DNA from: Sciurus carolinensis
Lineage: Eukaryota > Chordata > Mammalia > Rodentia > Sciuridae
NCBI RefSeq assembly: GCF_902686445.1
Contig: NC_062222.1
Coordinates: 135,539,035 to 135,603,034, forward strand
Reading direction: 5' to 3'
DNA: 64,000 nucleotides
Shown piece after piece: positions 10,473 through 21,414 of this stretch. Under the pieces are notes generated by a model. That model searched no databases, was not told the origin of the DNA, and was given only the letters and a program-made list of their open reading frames with translations. Position 1 is the stretch's first letter. Each line of letters opens with the position of its first letter. A program made the translations under genes and the position numbers.

Positions 10473-10849
10473 AGAAGGAGCAGAGACAGGCTGCTTCAAA
10501 AGCCAGTGCTCTTCCCTCCTGGGCTCAGTTCACCCACTGACCCGTGGGTAACCCGGTGACCCATGGGACATCTACGTGTCCCTGTTCCTCTCTGCCACCA
10601 GTGACGTTGATTGCTGTCTGTTCCTGCAAGCGCTTTGGGCCTTGGGTGGTAGGAGAATAAGAAGGACCCCAGGTTGTGTCTGAGAGCATCGAGGCAGCCA
10701 TGGCCCATGCCCAGACGCGGCATCTCCACCGGGAGATCCAGACTAGCTGTGCACAGCAGAGTCTGCTGATGACAGAAAGGTCCTCCTGGCTCCAGGCAGT
10801 GAGCCGACACTTCAGCCACGGGGGGAAACAACTTGTGTTTTGATTGCTG

Positions 10850-11260
10850 GATAAGAGAATTTTTTTAAAAAAGCACATTTCTTATCAGAAAAGCAGCATA
10901 TATTTTTTGCAAAATACAGAAGATGAAATATACAAGAAAGCATACGAAAAGTAAAAGAAAACTCTAAGAAAGTTAGAGTTACCCAAACTCCCACCGTGCT
11001 CAGATTACATTTGGGCGTGTGATTCTTTTCTCATTCCTTTTCTCATAGTTTTCATATCGATGGTGGGTGTCTGTGTAACACGAATAGCGATGTTGTATTT
11101 AACTCTTTCAAATTGATGGCCTGGTAGAAGCACTATCTCAACACCGCACACTCCTACAATATGTGCTATTAACGACTGCATAATATTCCACGGAGGAGAA
11201 GCATGATGAGCCACCTGACCTTTATCCTCTCCCAAAGCCCTTCTGATGGTTTTGCCAGGG
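10850..11260. repeat. Old LINE-type fragment (L1 3' class), AT-rich
   Basis: aagaaagcatacgaaaagta near 10934, then gttacccaaactcccac, and gactgcataatattccacgg near 11172, in the order of an old L1 3'-end family whose later part reads ggctgcatagtattccat. Strongly diverged. Confidence 0.5.
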
Positions 11261-11499
11261 TAGGCTCTGCTGAGATGACTGTCTGGAGCCCAGCGTTTTT
11301 CCTCAGCGTGGTCCCAGGAGCTGGGATGCACACCTGAGCTTATAGGGACCTGCCGAAGGAGAGGTCACAGATGGACACGTGGTTTTCCTTAAACGAAAGT
11401 GCTGGGTAGATAAGAAATGTCTCTGTAAATTGGGTCTCTAGTGGCACAGGGCTCCCACCATTAGAAGGAAGTAGTGAGCCCATTGCTTGACGTGGGAGT

Positions 11500-11640
11500 C
11501 ACCTCCAAACTCTCTGGGCCTTGTTGTCTTCCCTTGCTGATGGACACGCTGACACCCTGTTTACTGCAAGGACTGTTTTGAGAATTACCAGAAGAAAAGC
11601 CATGAAACTGTATGTTTCATAAATGAAAATATTGTTCACT
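11500..11640 (+). repeat. MIR SINE fragment
   Basis: cacctccaaactctctgggc, cttgttgtcttccc, and aaggactgttttgagaatta follow the MIR order (cctctctgggcctcagtttcc then gttgtgaggatta). Confidence 0.55.
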
Positions 11641-11654
11641 TTGCGAGGACATAA

Positions 11655-11830
11655 ATGTGCATATGTATGTGTGTATATATATGTATTGGATGTCAGATCA
11701 ACACGTGATACACACACGGTAGATATGTGGTAGGTGAATAGCTGATAGGTACATGGATCGATGGGAGAGATGGTAAATAAACAACTTCTAGGTAGACAGG
11801 TAGGTAGACGCAGACACACAGGCAGACAGT
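11655..11830. repeat. Degenerate simple repeat (GT/TA then tagg/gata-type)
   Basis: gcatatgtatgtgtgtatat opens the tract; it continues with interrupted gata/tagg units (ggtagatatgtggtaggtga, taggtagacaggtagg) and ends in cagacacacaggcagacag. Confidence 0.65.
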
Positions 11831-11834
11831 GACC

Positions 11835-12465
11835 TATCAGGCTATCATCAATCCTCTGGTCGGTACTGACTCTCATTGCTGTAGGGTCAGGATTGATTTG
11901 GTCACAGGGAAAGAGACTTGGACTTGCCTGAGCACACGGGGAATCTCTTGGCTCTCATAACCAAGCCTGGACTCACGCCGACCTTGCCTCTCTGCTGTTG
12001 CCCGCGTTAGCTTGGCTGTCAGAGCCACGGCTGGCCCCAGAGGTGGCTGTGCAGCCCCGCAGAGCCTGAGGCCCTGACTGGCCTGGGTGGATCGGTGCCC
12101 CTTCCTGGGGAGGAGGGGCAGGGGTATGGCCCCGAGTGTCGTGAGCAGACTGCAGGGACGCGGGTCTGCAGAGGGAAATGCAGAGCTGTTTCCAGGGGAG
12201 AACTAGCAGAGCCCGTGTGGGCCACGTGCGCGGCCCCGCGCCCCTCCCCGGCGCCCTGCACGGGGCCTCTGCAGCAGCTGCCCATTCCCCAGACACGCCA
12301 CTGAGCTCTCAGCAGCTTGTCACTCCCTGCGCCAGCCAATGGGCCACCCAAACTCAAGGCCCTCACCTGGCCGTGCTGTCTGCAGGCTCGGGGAAGAGAC
12401 CACCGGCCTTGCTGGAAACGTGGTGTGCGTCTCAGCCTTCTCCCTCCTCCCAGCTGCCCCAGTCC
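11835..12465. other. Intron stretch with no recognised feature
   Basis: Mostly GC-rich from 12000 with scattered CpG (gccacgtgcgcggccccgcg near 12221) but not enough for a CpG island by eye. No repeat or exon recognised. Confidence 0.45.
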
Positions 12466-12469
12466 TTTC

Positions 12470-12590
12470 CTGTGATCCTACGAGAACTGGTCCCATTGTG
12501 CAGACGGGGCAGCTGAGCCACGGCACTCATAAGGAGAGGATATGGGATTCCAACCCAGACCATCGGACCTCAGGGCCTTTGACCCTGTGC
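12470..12590 (-). repeat. MIR SINE, antisense
   Basis: cccattgtgcagacggggca, gctgagccacggc and gggattccaacccagaccat are the reversed MIR (cattttacagatgaggaaac ... gattcgaacccag). Confidence 0.7.
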
Positions 12591-12599
12591 CTATCCCGC

Positions 12600-13365
12600 C
12601 TCTTCCCTGCGCAGACCCTCCTGCAGGCTTCTCTCTGTGGCCTCTCTCGCCCCTGCTGCAGGGACACTGTGGGAATTGCTCCCTGGGTTCATCAGGACAC
12701 CAATGCTTTATATTAATTACCCGTCGGCTCTTGAGCGCATTTCACGGAGGGTAAATTATGGCAGCCTTGGGAACCCGAGGGCTGGCCTCCCATCCTTCTC
12801 TCCCGCCGACGTGCTCTGGAACTGGCGCGGACCGAGGCCCGGCACTGATTAGTTTTCATGATGATTTTGCTCCTGTAGAATGAATGGCTCCTGCTCCCGA
12901 GCCTGTGGGAGCAGGAGTTGGCTGGGAAGTGCTGCATTCTCCGGGTTCTAACGCGGAGCCGTCTGGCTATCTTGGGCTTAAGACAGTCACTGCAAAGGAG
13001 GAAGGAAACAGGAAGCCCAGCGGGAGGGGCACGCTGTGCACGGGAGCCCTGGTGGGCAGGGGCAGGGTGTAGTACTGGGGGGACCTCCAGTATTGACCTC
13101 CTCGTCCCTCACCAGCTGTGAGGCTGCTGTGGACCAAAGTGCGTCCCCTGAGGTCCCGTATTGAAGTGACTGTCTGCAACAGGGCCTCTAGGAGGTCATT
13201 CTGGCTGGCTGGGGTCCTAAGGGGGCTGATCTGGGGACTGTGGCCTCCTGACGCTCACACCGACTGTGAGCCAGAGTGAGGCCCCTGCAGAGCCCAACCA
13301 GCTGGCTCCCTGGCCTCGAGCGCCAGCCTCCAGCATGGTGAGCTGTAGCGCCCCGTCCGCAGCAG
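12600..13365. other. Intron stretch with no recognised repeat
   Basis: A short AT-rich island at 12700-12760 (tttatattaattacccgtcg and ggtaaattatggcag) stands out from GC-rich flanks and might be regulatory; otherwise nothing recognised. Confidence 0.35.
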
Positions 13366-13480
13366 CTGGCACTGACCAGCAGAGCCTCGAGAGCCAGCAG
13401 CCCACCTGTCCGTGTGTTTCCTTGTTTGTAAAATGGAAATGACAGATAACGTTGCCATGGTGCTTTTCCTCAGATCAAAG
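13366..13480 (+). repeat. MIR SINE fragment
   Basis: tgtttccttgtttgtaaaat followed by ggaaatgacagataac is the MIR segment gtttcctcatctgtaaaatggggataat. Confidence 0.65.
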
Positions 13481-13559
13481 GGGACAACACCCAGCCCTGC
13501 CCCTAGGTCCCGGGCAGGGTGCCCCCCGCAGCAGGTCTCCACCGTTAGGAGCACACGAC

Positions 13560-13640
13560 CTCGAGTCCTCAGGAGAGAGGACCACCTATTCCCCCATTCT
13601 CCACCAGCGTCAGGAGAGAGGACCAGCCAAGCTGGGCAGG
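13560..13640. repeat. Short direct duplication
   Basis: The string gtcctcaggagagaggacca (13564 region) recurs as gtcaggagagaggacca near 13609. Two copies about 45 bases apart, probably a local duplication. Confidence 0.6.
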
Positions 13641-14540
13641 ACACGTCTGGAGATGCTGTGCGAGCCTGCGAGCTGGATTGATCGTCAGCAGGCAGGTGGT
13701 TCAGTTGTGTTTTCAGAACCTGTGTTCAAATGCATCTCCACTTACTTAGTTGGCTCTGTTTACTGGACGTGTTAAAATGTTTTGCTTAAAATTGGGTGAG
13801 GGAGGCACCTGCCACCCTTGACCGTCAAGACAACTGTGCGAGTGAACTCAGACAGGTTAGGGTAAGAACAGATATTCCACGTCAGTGTAGAGGGCTCTCA
13901 TAGCAACCATGTTTCTAGAACCTTCTGTAAGTGGTGATGGAATAAGTCGACAACCACTCGAGATGTTGTACAAGGCAGCGGCGAAACCCTAAGTCTTAAG
14001 ATCTTCAGTTAAGATGAAGTGCAGGCAGCATTTCAAGGCAGAGCTGTTCTGGCTGAGCAGGGTCCGGCAGAGGCTGGGGCAGAAGCGAGACCGGAAGCCC
14101 CCAGGGGACCTTTGACAAAGGGACCGTGTGCCCTCCATCAGTGACTGCCAGTCGTCAGCAGCACCGTTTCCAGATGCTGTTCATCTCTGGCTCTGGTTGT
14201 TACCACAGCCTCCAACCTGCCTTCCCGGCTGTGGCCAGTCCATCGCCAGTCTGCCCTGCGTGGAGCAAACCTTACCAAAGCTCCAAGCTCAGTCCCCGCT
14301 TCTCTCAGGACAAGGGTCCTCCTGCGACTCGGCCCGCGAGACTACGGCAGCCTGCCTCCCACCACCTGCCCCCGCTGCCGTCTTGGGTTTGGAACCTGCC
14401 ATGCCAAGGATCCGCGGGGTCCGCATAGGGTTAGGGCCCAGCGAGCTCCTCTCTCCAGAGCTCCGCGCCGGCTGCTCCTGCCTCGCTCTTATCTCCTGGC
14501 AGGTCACTGCCCACCATGAGGACTCCTGTGCTTCTTCCCA
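13640..14540. other. Intron stretch with no recognised feature
   Basis: Mixed composition; AT-richer up to 14000, then pyrimidine-rich. The open frames over 14126-14565 are overlapping and family-less. Confidence 0.4.
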
Positions 14541-14544
14541 CGCC

Positions 14545-14660
14545 TATGCGCTTATTAGACTCTAATTGGCACCAGGCACGGTCCTAATTTCTGAGGTCCA
14601 GGATGAAGTGCATCAGCGGGGCGGCTGCCCTCCAGAGCTTGTGCCCCATCACGGTGCCGG
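14545..14660 (-). repeat. L2 LINE 3' end, antisense
   Basis: gcgcttattagactctaatt, ggcaccaggcacggtcctaa and ctgccctccagagcttgtgc match the reversed L2 end (gtgccaggcactgttctagg ... ctgccctcatggagctt). Confidence 0.55.
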
Positions 14661-14664
14661 GCAG

Positions 14665-15549
14665 CTCTGCTGCGTTCATCCCTTCCCCACAAGCAGTGAG
14701 CCCTGGGCAGGGGACCACGCCTGGCTCACGGCCGTACGGGAGGCGTGCGACGCCCTGCAGAGTCCCTTGCTTGCTGTCCTGGGCCTGCAGCGTGCCCCGT
14801 GCTGTGCAGGATGCTGAGCACCATCCCACAGAGCTCGCAGGTGAGAAGAGTGTCACACGGACAGCCACCCCATCCTCGAGATGACCATCCTTTGGTGGCC
14901 TGGGGACACACCCACCACGCCCCGGAGATCAAGCGATGTCCTGTGCGTTCGTGACAGGCAGAGGAGGAAGCTGGTGAGTTGCCCGTTCCTACTAGTAACA
15001 TCTTCAGTTCCCAGCACCCAGCGCGACATTCCCATCACCATGGTAACCTCCAGCACCCAAGGGAAGAGTTACAGTGACCCGTCCAGGGGTTTCCTGTCAC
15101 CCTGGACTATTCCAGCATGTGCAGCAGCACTGGTGGCTTCGGCTTGTGCATGGAAGATGTCAGATTTCCACATTTTCTTGACAGTGGCTCAGGGTGCTAA
15201 CCTGAGGAGGGCAGCCGGGTGGGGCTGGGCGAGTGGGCGGCAGGAGGTACCAGGCTGCGCCCACCCTCGGAGGCCCGTGTGGGCTGCACCACGCTCCACG
15301 GGCAGGACTCCAGGAGGAAGCGGCTGAGCAGGGGACCAGCGACCCCTCGGGAGGCCGTGGGATCCATCCAGGGCCCTGCAGAGGAGCCAGGTGCCTTGGC
15401 TGTCCTTGGGATGCAGCCGCTGCGCACCATGGCGCCTTTCCGTGCCCGCTCTGCCAGTGCCTCATCGTGCCTTCCCAGGGGTTTTCTGTCAACAGAATTC
15501 TCCTTGGTCTGTGGGAGTGTCCAGTGCCTCCCATACTTAATAATATAGT
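14665..15549. other. Intron stretch with no recognised feature
   Basis: GC-rich unique sequence with several overlapping open frames on both strands (for example 14881-15327 +, 15160-15534 -). None shows a known motif. Confidence 0.4.
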
Positions 15550-15745
15550 GGCGGTGCCGTTTATTGAGCACCTCTGGTCCAGTTCTCTTCATATTGCCTC
15601 TCAATCAATCCTAAGACCCACCTTGAAAAGACAGATGTTATTATCTCCTGGCAGAAAAGCCGAGCGCCCGGGCTTACGTTAATACTCAAGATTACAGAGC
15701 CCAGGAAGCGCGCGCTGGGGTGAGAAGCAGCGGTGAGCTGGTAAG
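15550..15745 (-). repeat. MIR SINE, antisense, nearly full length
   Basis: gtttattgagcacctctggt at the start, cctctcaatcaatcctaaga, ttattatctcctggcagaaa, and a decayed end near tcaagattacagagcccagg follow the full reversed MIR order. Confidence 0.65.
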
Positions 15746-16124
15746 TGCCCAAGAGCCAGCACCCCTGGGAGGAGGCCTGGGGGCGCCAGCCCTGGTGTGA
15801 GCGTCAGCCTTTCCGCAAGCTGCAGATGCTCCCTGTGGTCTCTTTCACTCACAACCAACTTAACGACGTTTCTGAAAATCAGCGATGGATTCTGGAGCGC
15901 CTGTGTGAGCCGGCTCCAGCCCAGCTCTGGGATCCCAGATCCAACACCAAAACCCGTGCGCTTGGGAGACCCAACTTCTGTGAGTCAGGCCCAGAGCTGA
16001 GGCTCAAAAATATCAAAAGTTAGGCCCTGGACCTTTCCCTCCAGAAGTAGAACGCTCTCCCACATGAAAGAGGGAAGCGAGGCAACTGGGGACTTGACAG
16101 AGGAGCGTGGCATGTCCTCTTCCT

Positions 16125-16215
16125 GGGTGCATGTCCTTGGAAGCCTCAGTTTCCTCAGCTGTAAAATGGGGATAATACTTCCCTCCCCCCTGTGCTCTGT
16201 GAGGTTGAAATCCAT
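16125..16215 (+). repeat. MIR SINE
   Basis: tggaagcctcagtttcctca, gctgtaaaatggggataata and ctgtgaggttgaaatcc match the MIR core well; among the least diverged MIR copies here. Confidence 0.8.
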
Positions 16216-16219
16216 TGAG

Positions 16220-16865
16220 ATCCAGGGGTTGAAGAACTGATGGAAATCGTCATTTGCTGGAGGCTGTGCACTATCACAGTTCCTCCCAAGGAAACCGTGG
16301 TATTGATGATCATCTGTAGATTCTCTGACAATCTGGGCGCATGAAATTGCCAGCGGAGGTGATTGCTGCTGGGGTGTGCAGGCGGCACCTGGGGTTGCTC
16401 AGTGACCAGTTTTAGGTGAAGCTCATTTCCCAAAGAGCCGCCACAGTTGCATTAGAATGCGATGCTTTTTAATGGGGAGGGTCATTAAACGGGGACGGCA
16501 GGGCCCTGGACCCTCTGGGTGTGCAGGTCACGTGGCAACCTCCACACGGGGCTACGCAGGCCCGCCTCCTCCCCACAGGTCCCCCTGCCTGGACACCTGC
16601 AAGCACCCCGTCGCCTCTTTGGGATCTCAGTGAACTATCACCCTGCGTCGAAACGTCTCGTCTGCCTGTTGCCTACATTGTTGTCTCCGGCACCACGTCT
16701 GGCATCTGGTAGTTGCTCAGGGAGTACTTGTCGGAAGAGAGAATCGAAGGAACAGATGCCCACGGGGCGTGCAGAGAGCCCTGCGTGGCCAGCGCGCTCG
16801 GGGACCTAAGGAGGGGAAGCGGCCTCTCACACATGATGGCCGACGGTGGCGCTGCCTGAGAGCTG
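16220..16865. other. Intron stretch with no recognised feature
   Basis: Includes an AT-rich turn at 16440-16495 with cattagaatgcgatgc and ggtcattaaacgggg (homeodomain-like cores). Otherwise nothing recognised. Confidence 0.35.
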
Positions 16866-16869
16866 GCCT

Positions 16870-17005
16870 TGGCGAGCTTCCTGTGTGCCGGGCTGTGCCA
16901 AGGCTTCCTTGGGCACGGTCTCATTTGTTCTGTGATGTCCCCGGGGGGAGCGTTTTCATTTCTCCTTCTGCAGGGGAAACACCTGAGCAGAGGGAGGCTT
17001 GAGGG
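16870..17005 (-). repeat. MIR SINE, antisense
   Basis: gcttcctgtgtgccgggctg, tgccaaggcttccttgggca, ctcatttgttctgtgatg and gcaggggaaacacctgagca follow reversed MIR. Confidence 0.6.
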
Positions 17006-17087
17006 CCACGGCCCAGCGCTCCCTGCATCTGGCTCGCGCCGTTGTGCGCTGCACCAGGACCCCACTGCTGCAGAGTCCCTGGTTCAC

Positions 17088-17185
17088 GTACTCACTGAGC
17101 ACCTGTTACGTGCCAGGTACTGTCCTGAGTGCTGGTGACATGTGCAAAGCCAAAGAGACACGGACGCAGCTGGCTGGAGCGTCCG
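17088..17185 (-). repeat. L2 LINE 3' end, antisense
   Basis: tcactgagcacctgttacgt, gccaggtactgtcctgagtg, ctggtgacatgtgcaaag is the reversed L2 terminus. Confidence 0.65.
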
Positions 17186-17467
17186 GTTCCCCAGCGCAGG
17201 AATGCTGGCATGCTGCCAGAATCACACCTCCAGACCTAGGAGTAACTCAGCGTTCCGGCGGGTGTTAAGAAGGACGTGCCAGGGAGACTCAGGCCACAGA
17301 GTAAGTGGAGCCCACAGTTCTCTGGCTCTCCTGGAGCCTTTGGGTCCCTTGGGGACTGGGTTGACTCTGTAGGGACCAGGCCAGCAACCGCTCAGTCTGC
17401 ACTCTCACGTGCTGGTGGCCAGGTTTGACTGTGTCTGGGGCAAGGCCTCTGCGGCTCCTGCTCTTGG

Positions 17468-17550
17468 TGTTGGTGGTGTTTTGGGCAGAACCTGGGGTGG
17501 ATCCCGGGCCTCACACGTGCTGGGCAGGCCCCACCATGGAGCCACACCCC
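17468..17550 (-). mobile_element. Sciurid-type ID-like SINE, antisense
   Basis: ggtggatcccgggcctcaca, cgtgctgggcaggccccacc, atggagccacaccccagcct is the reversed head of the squirrel SINE (internal Pol III box region). The 3' tail is reduced to a short t-rich piece near 17475. Confidence 0.75.
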
Positions 17551-17667
17551 AGCCTGTGCTCACGCGTCACGACCACCGTAGCCTCAGAGTCTTCCACCGA
17601 AGCTGAGGTCTCACACTCCACAGCTGCTGAGAATTTGGTCCAGGCACAGCCAGCTTAAGCAGAGTTG

Positions 17668-18032
17668 ATCAAAAGAAGAATCATAGGATAATGAACTATG
17701 GCATTTGCAGGCAAATGGATGAAATTGGAGAATATCATGCTAAGTGAGATGAGCCAATCTCAAAAAAACCAAAGGATGAATGATCTCGCTGATAAGTGGA
17801 TGATGATACATAATGGGGGGTGGGAGGGGGGCAAGAATGGAGGAAGGAGGGACTGTATAGAGGGAAAAGAGGGGTGGGAGGGGTGGGGGAGAGGAAAAAA
17901 TAACAGAATGAATCAAACACCATTACCCTATGTAAATTATGATTACACAAATGGTATGCCTTTACTCCATGTACAGAGAAACAACGTGTATCCCATTTGT
18001 TTACAATTTTAAAAAATAAAATAAAAATTACA
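17668..18032 (+). mobile_element. 5'-truncated L1 3' end with ORF2 terminus, G-rich 3' UTR and A-rich tail
   Basis: The left part encodes the carboxy end of the L1 ORF2 protein (reverse transcriptase-endonuclease polyprotein) with the motif FAGKWMKLE and SEMSQSQK at 17698-17770. The 3' UTR is a G-rich purine tract (17814-17900) and is followed by catgtacagagaaacaacgt and an A-rich tail at 18010-18031. The clear tail, readable ORF2 end and sense orientation make this one of the youngest elements here, though 5'-truncated to about 365 bases and so immobile. I could not identify target-site duplications. Confidence 0.85.
17871..17889 (+). other. Predicted G-quadruplex in the L1 3' UTR
   Basis: ggggtgggaggggtggggg has four G-runs of three or more separated by single bases, the pattern expected for a very stable parallel quadruplex. 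A second G-run set lies just upstream (17815-17831). Confidence 0.7.
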
Positions 18033-18034
18033 TT

Positions 18035-18790
18035 GCAACTGGGTAAATTCAAAGGCAGCCATGAATGGTTAAAGAAAAGTGTCCCATCCCAGATCCATAC
18101 TAACTACTGTCCCCCAGGCCAGCGCAGGCCTGATGGGGACTGGGGAGGGTACAGAGTATGGCATCTGTCCTCCCTCGACTCCCCCCACGCCTAGCCAGGG
18201 GCCCGCTGTGCCTGGGGCGCAGGACTTGCACCCGGCAGCAGACACAGGAAGCAGGAGGGAGGTGAGGTCTGCTGTCGGGAAACCCCTTTGCTGTGCACGG
18301 CCACTTGTGCTTGTCTTGGGGAGAGTCTGAGGAAGGTAGTAAATGACAGTGTCTCACATTTGAGGTCCTGTGTCCAACATGATATTTTCTTGGAAACCCA
18401 CCACCAGGGACCGTTGCAAGACACTTATCATGCAGTTGAGTCCCCAGCGAGACCCCTGCTGGGTCCATCCCCAAGGGGCACCATCCCAGGGCCATATTGT
18501 TGTACAGCATGGTGGCCTGGTCCTCAGGGCCCTGCAAGATCAAGGTCACACTCTGACTTACGTGATCAGAGGCTTTGCTGCTTTTATAGAAGCCTTTCTG
18601 CCTGGTCAAGCGGACGTTCATGGTTGACCATCAGTCAGCAGTCTCTATGCTACATCCCCAGACTTACTCATCCTGTCTCTGCAGCCTTGAAAATTCCTAC
18701 TAACATTCCCCCTTTTCCTCCTCCACCAGCCCCAGGTGACCTCCACTCTGGCCTCTGTTTCTATGCCTTTGACTTTTTAGAGCCACAGCC
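18035..18790. other. Intron stretch with no recognised feature
   Basis: Unique sequence; overlapping open frames on both strands around 18100-18800 have no recognisable family. Confidence 0.4.
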
Positions 18791-18795
18791 ACACA

Positions 18796-19097
18796 TGTCT
18801 TAGTCCATTTTCTGTGACCATAAGAAAATACAAGACTAGATATTTTATAAAGGTCAGAAGTTATTTGCTCATGCCAGGAAATCCAAGAGCCTGTGCCAGC
18901 ACCTGGGGAGGGCCTCCCAGGTGGGACAGAGCAAGCTGCCAGCTGGGTCTCTCCTTGTCTCCTTGTAAAGCCACTGATGTCACTCTGGGGCCCAACCCTA
19001 TGACCTCATCTAAGAGGCCACACCTGGAAATGCCCATGTGCAGGTGAACCTTAGGCTTTCAGCACATGGATGTGGAGGCCACATTCCAACCACAGCA
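18796..19097 (-). repeat. MaLR-type LTR (MLT/MST-like), antisense
   Basis: tgtcttagtccattttctgt, gaccataagaaaatac, atattttataaaggtcagaa, ctcatgccaggaaatccaag, and ccacattccaaccacagca: this is a reversed MaLR LTR from its CA end to its TG end. Solo LTR, no internal region. Confidence 0.75.
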
Positions 19098-19099
19098 GC

Positions 19100-20555
19100 A
19101 TCTAAGCAGAAGGGCCAGGTCCCAGCCTTCTGATCCCTTTGTCTTCCTCCTCTCGGTTCCCAGGGTGGACCTGGCCCCCCAGCCCCTCCCTCTCCAACTG
19201 CCTCTGAGGAAGACAACCCCAACCACTGCTCTGTCCCCAGCCGTCCTCCCTGACAGCACAGCTGCCCTGTTGAATCAGATGTCTGCACCTGCCCGTGGTT
19301 GGGACATAGGCTGAGAAGTTTGGAAGGATGGAGAGGAGGGAACAGGAGCAACCCGTTCCCCAGGGGACTGTGTGACCCTTGAGGGCAAGGATTCTGCTCA
19401 ACCTCATCCTTAGCTCTGCCTGGATGATAAATCACCCGAAGCACGCAGCGTTTCTATTCAAGCATGGCGCCAGAGCAGCTGAACATGAACTTGAATGCTG
19501 CAGTTACCCCACCACCGCCTGGCGAATGATTCCTCCTCTATGGGAAGGGGCTTCACGGGCCCGAGGGCATGGTGCCCACAGCAGGTGGGTCTCAAAGTCA
19601 GCTCTTATTAGCAGTGACTCACATTCTGCACCCCTGACTATTTGCTTAGCATACAAATCCCTCCACATCAGTCAACACTACAGATCCATCCGGATTTTGG
19701 AACCCACTGTGAAGCTGCACCTTGGAATTTAGACGACTGGCCAGCAATCGGAAGCACGCCTCTTTGGCCTCCCTCCCACCAACTGACTCGCTGAGTTTTT
19801 CGTGGAGATATGGTAGTCGTTTTCATTAGTGAGTCTTTGATTCCCAGTAATTCTGATAATTGATGTTTTCAGAAGGTCACTGGCCTTGATGTGTCAGAGC
19901 TTTCTGAGTGAGCATCACCCTGGGTCCTGGAGGACTGAAGGGAGCGTCCACGTGGCACCATCAGGGGAGCCACCTGCTTCTACGGAGTGACAGGTGGAGA
20001 CAGACCTCCCAGCCCAGCACCTTCAGCCACGTGCTCCACGTTCAAACCTGACTGTGTGTGTAGGGGGACGGTGTCACACACTGTGTCCCAAGAGGCAGGT
20101 GGCCCCAGGCAGAGGGGCGATGAGCAAGAAGGTGCAGGAGCTTGGCCTCCACACTTGTCCTCACCCGGTGTTCGGGTGGCGTTGTCCAGTGTTCATGCAG
20201 AGGTGGCTGCTCCGTCTTTCCCTCCTCATGATGCCCTTCTTCCTGAGACACCCTGAGGGAAAATCAGTCTACCCCGTGACAGTCCCATTCTCCCCACACC
20301 CTTAAGGTCCGTACTGGGAGGAATGAGGACTCTGGAGATCCCGGAGCCAGGAGCAGGGTTTGCATCTGGAAGTTTATCTCCAGGGAGTCCTGGGCTTACC
20401 GACATCCTTTATGAAGCAGATGGGTAGCCTGGGCCCCCTTCTCAGCCACAAGTCCAACTAAAGGCAGGCACGTCTTGAGTATCATTTTATTCAAGGCTGG
20501 AAGGTGCTATTTGCACAGAAACAACCCAAGGAAGGCAGGCGTGTGCACCAAGACT
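19100..20555. other. Intron stretch with no recognised feature
   Basis: About 1.45 kb of unique sequence without a repeat I can name. A cagtaattctgataattgat segment near 19844 is AT-rich. Open frames on both strands overlap without motif support. Confidence 0.4.
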
Positions 20556-20559
20556 GGCA

Positions 20560-20905
20560 CAAGTGGGGAGACTAATAAGGTGTAGAATTCATTTTAATGA
20601 ATACATTAAGGACTGTCGTTAGCATATCCTTGTTGCTATGTGAGCCTCCTGGAACCTTCCGTGGTTTTGAACTGGCCCCTCCAATCTCGCTTACATTGTC
20701 AATCTGCCCTGCAAATGCTTCCTTTTACCTCTCCGAATTACTGCATGTTCCAAATCAGCGGAACCCCTTTTAATAAGCTTTTACTTTTCCTCTTTAAATT
20801 AAATCTTCTTTTCACTTCTTGTTTTCCAAATCCACTAAACTTTAAACCATTATTAAATGAGCCGATCTCACGCTGCATTCCACAAATAAGGCCCCTCGGA
20901 GCCTC
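20560..20905. other. AT-rich non-repetitive block; possible conserved noncoding element
   Basis: Contains the perfect inverted repeat attcattttaatgaat (20587-20602), then ttttaataagcttttac, tttaaattaaatcttc and ccattattaaatgagc. There is no repeat signature, and composition differs sharply from the GC-rich flanks. A regulatory role is inference. Confidence 0.3.
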
Positions 20906-21071
20906 CGACGTGAGGGGCTTCCTAGGCATCCAGGTCCTGGGATGTGCTGTTCCACTCTCCAGAATCTCCCTGATGGGGCTGCTGCCCAGTGAGCTCTGCT
21001 TGTGCCACAGAACCCTGCCTGCTGTGCCTCTGCAGAGCCTGCCCAGTTCCACCTGTGTCTGGCTGTGTTGC

Positions 21072-21412
21072 TGCTGTGGCTTGATCCTAAATGTCCCCCA
21101 AAGGCCCTGTGTTGGAGGTGCGGTCAGTGCGGTATTCAGGGAGGTGCTGCTGGGAGGTGGTGGGCCCTTTAAGAGGTGGGGCCTAAAGAGAGGTCTTTTC
21201 ATCATTAGGGGCGTGCCTTAAGGCCTTAAGGGGCCCGGACTCCAGCCCCGCCCCTCTCCCCTTCTTCCTGGCCATTGGGTGGGCAGTATCATCTGCCCTC
21301 TGCTCCCACCAGGCTGTGCTGCCTGCCATGGGACTGAAAGCAACTGGACCCTCTGGTCAGAGCCTGGAACCTCCCAAAAGATGCCCACACCACCCTTTCC
21401 TCTTCGCAGGCG
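21072..21412 (+). repeat. MaLR-type LTR (rodent/sciurid type), sense
   Basis: tgctgtggcttgatcctaaa, tgtcccccaaaggccctgtg, gggaggtggtgggcccttta, agaggtggggcctaaagaga and ccaaaagatgcccacaccac are in the order of the MaLR-like LTR seen again at 25828, 45617 and 61336. Solo LTR, right end decayed. Confidence 0.7.
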
Positions 21413-21414
21413 CC

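Noticed and set aside
10176..10559. Repeat protein with 11-residue units (HVGGSLSWRGG on +, TPAQGAPHVST on -)
   Set aside because: By-product of a 33-base minisatellite, since the period is divisible by three; both strands are open equally and there is no gene context.
17698..18012. 104-codon open frame starting MAFAGKWMKLE
   Set aside because: It is the carboxy end of L1 ORF2 plus translated 3' UTR, not a host gene.
20640..21221. 193-codon frame with hydrophobic segments
   Set aside because: Covers an AT/GC boundary and the start of an LTR; no homologue recognised and a frame of similar size lies on the other strand.
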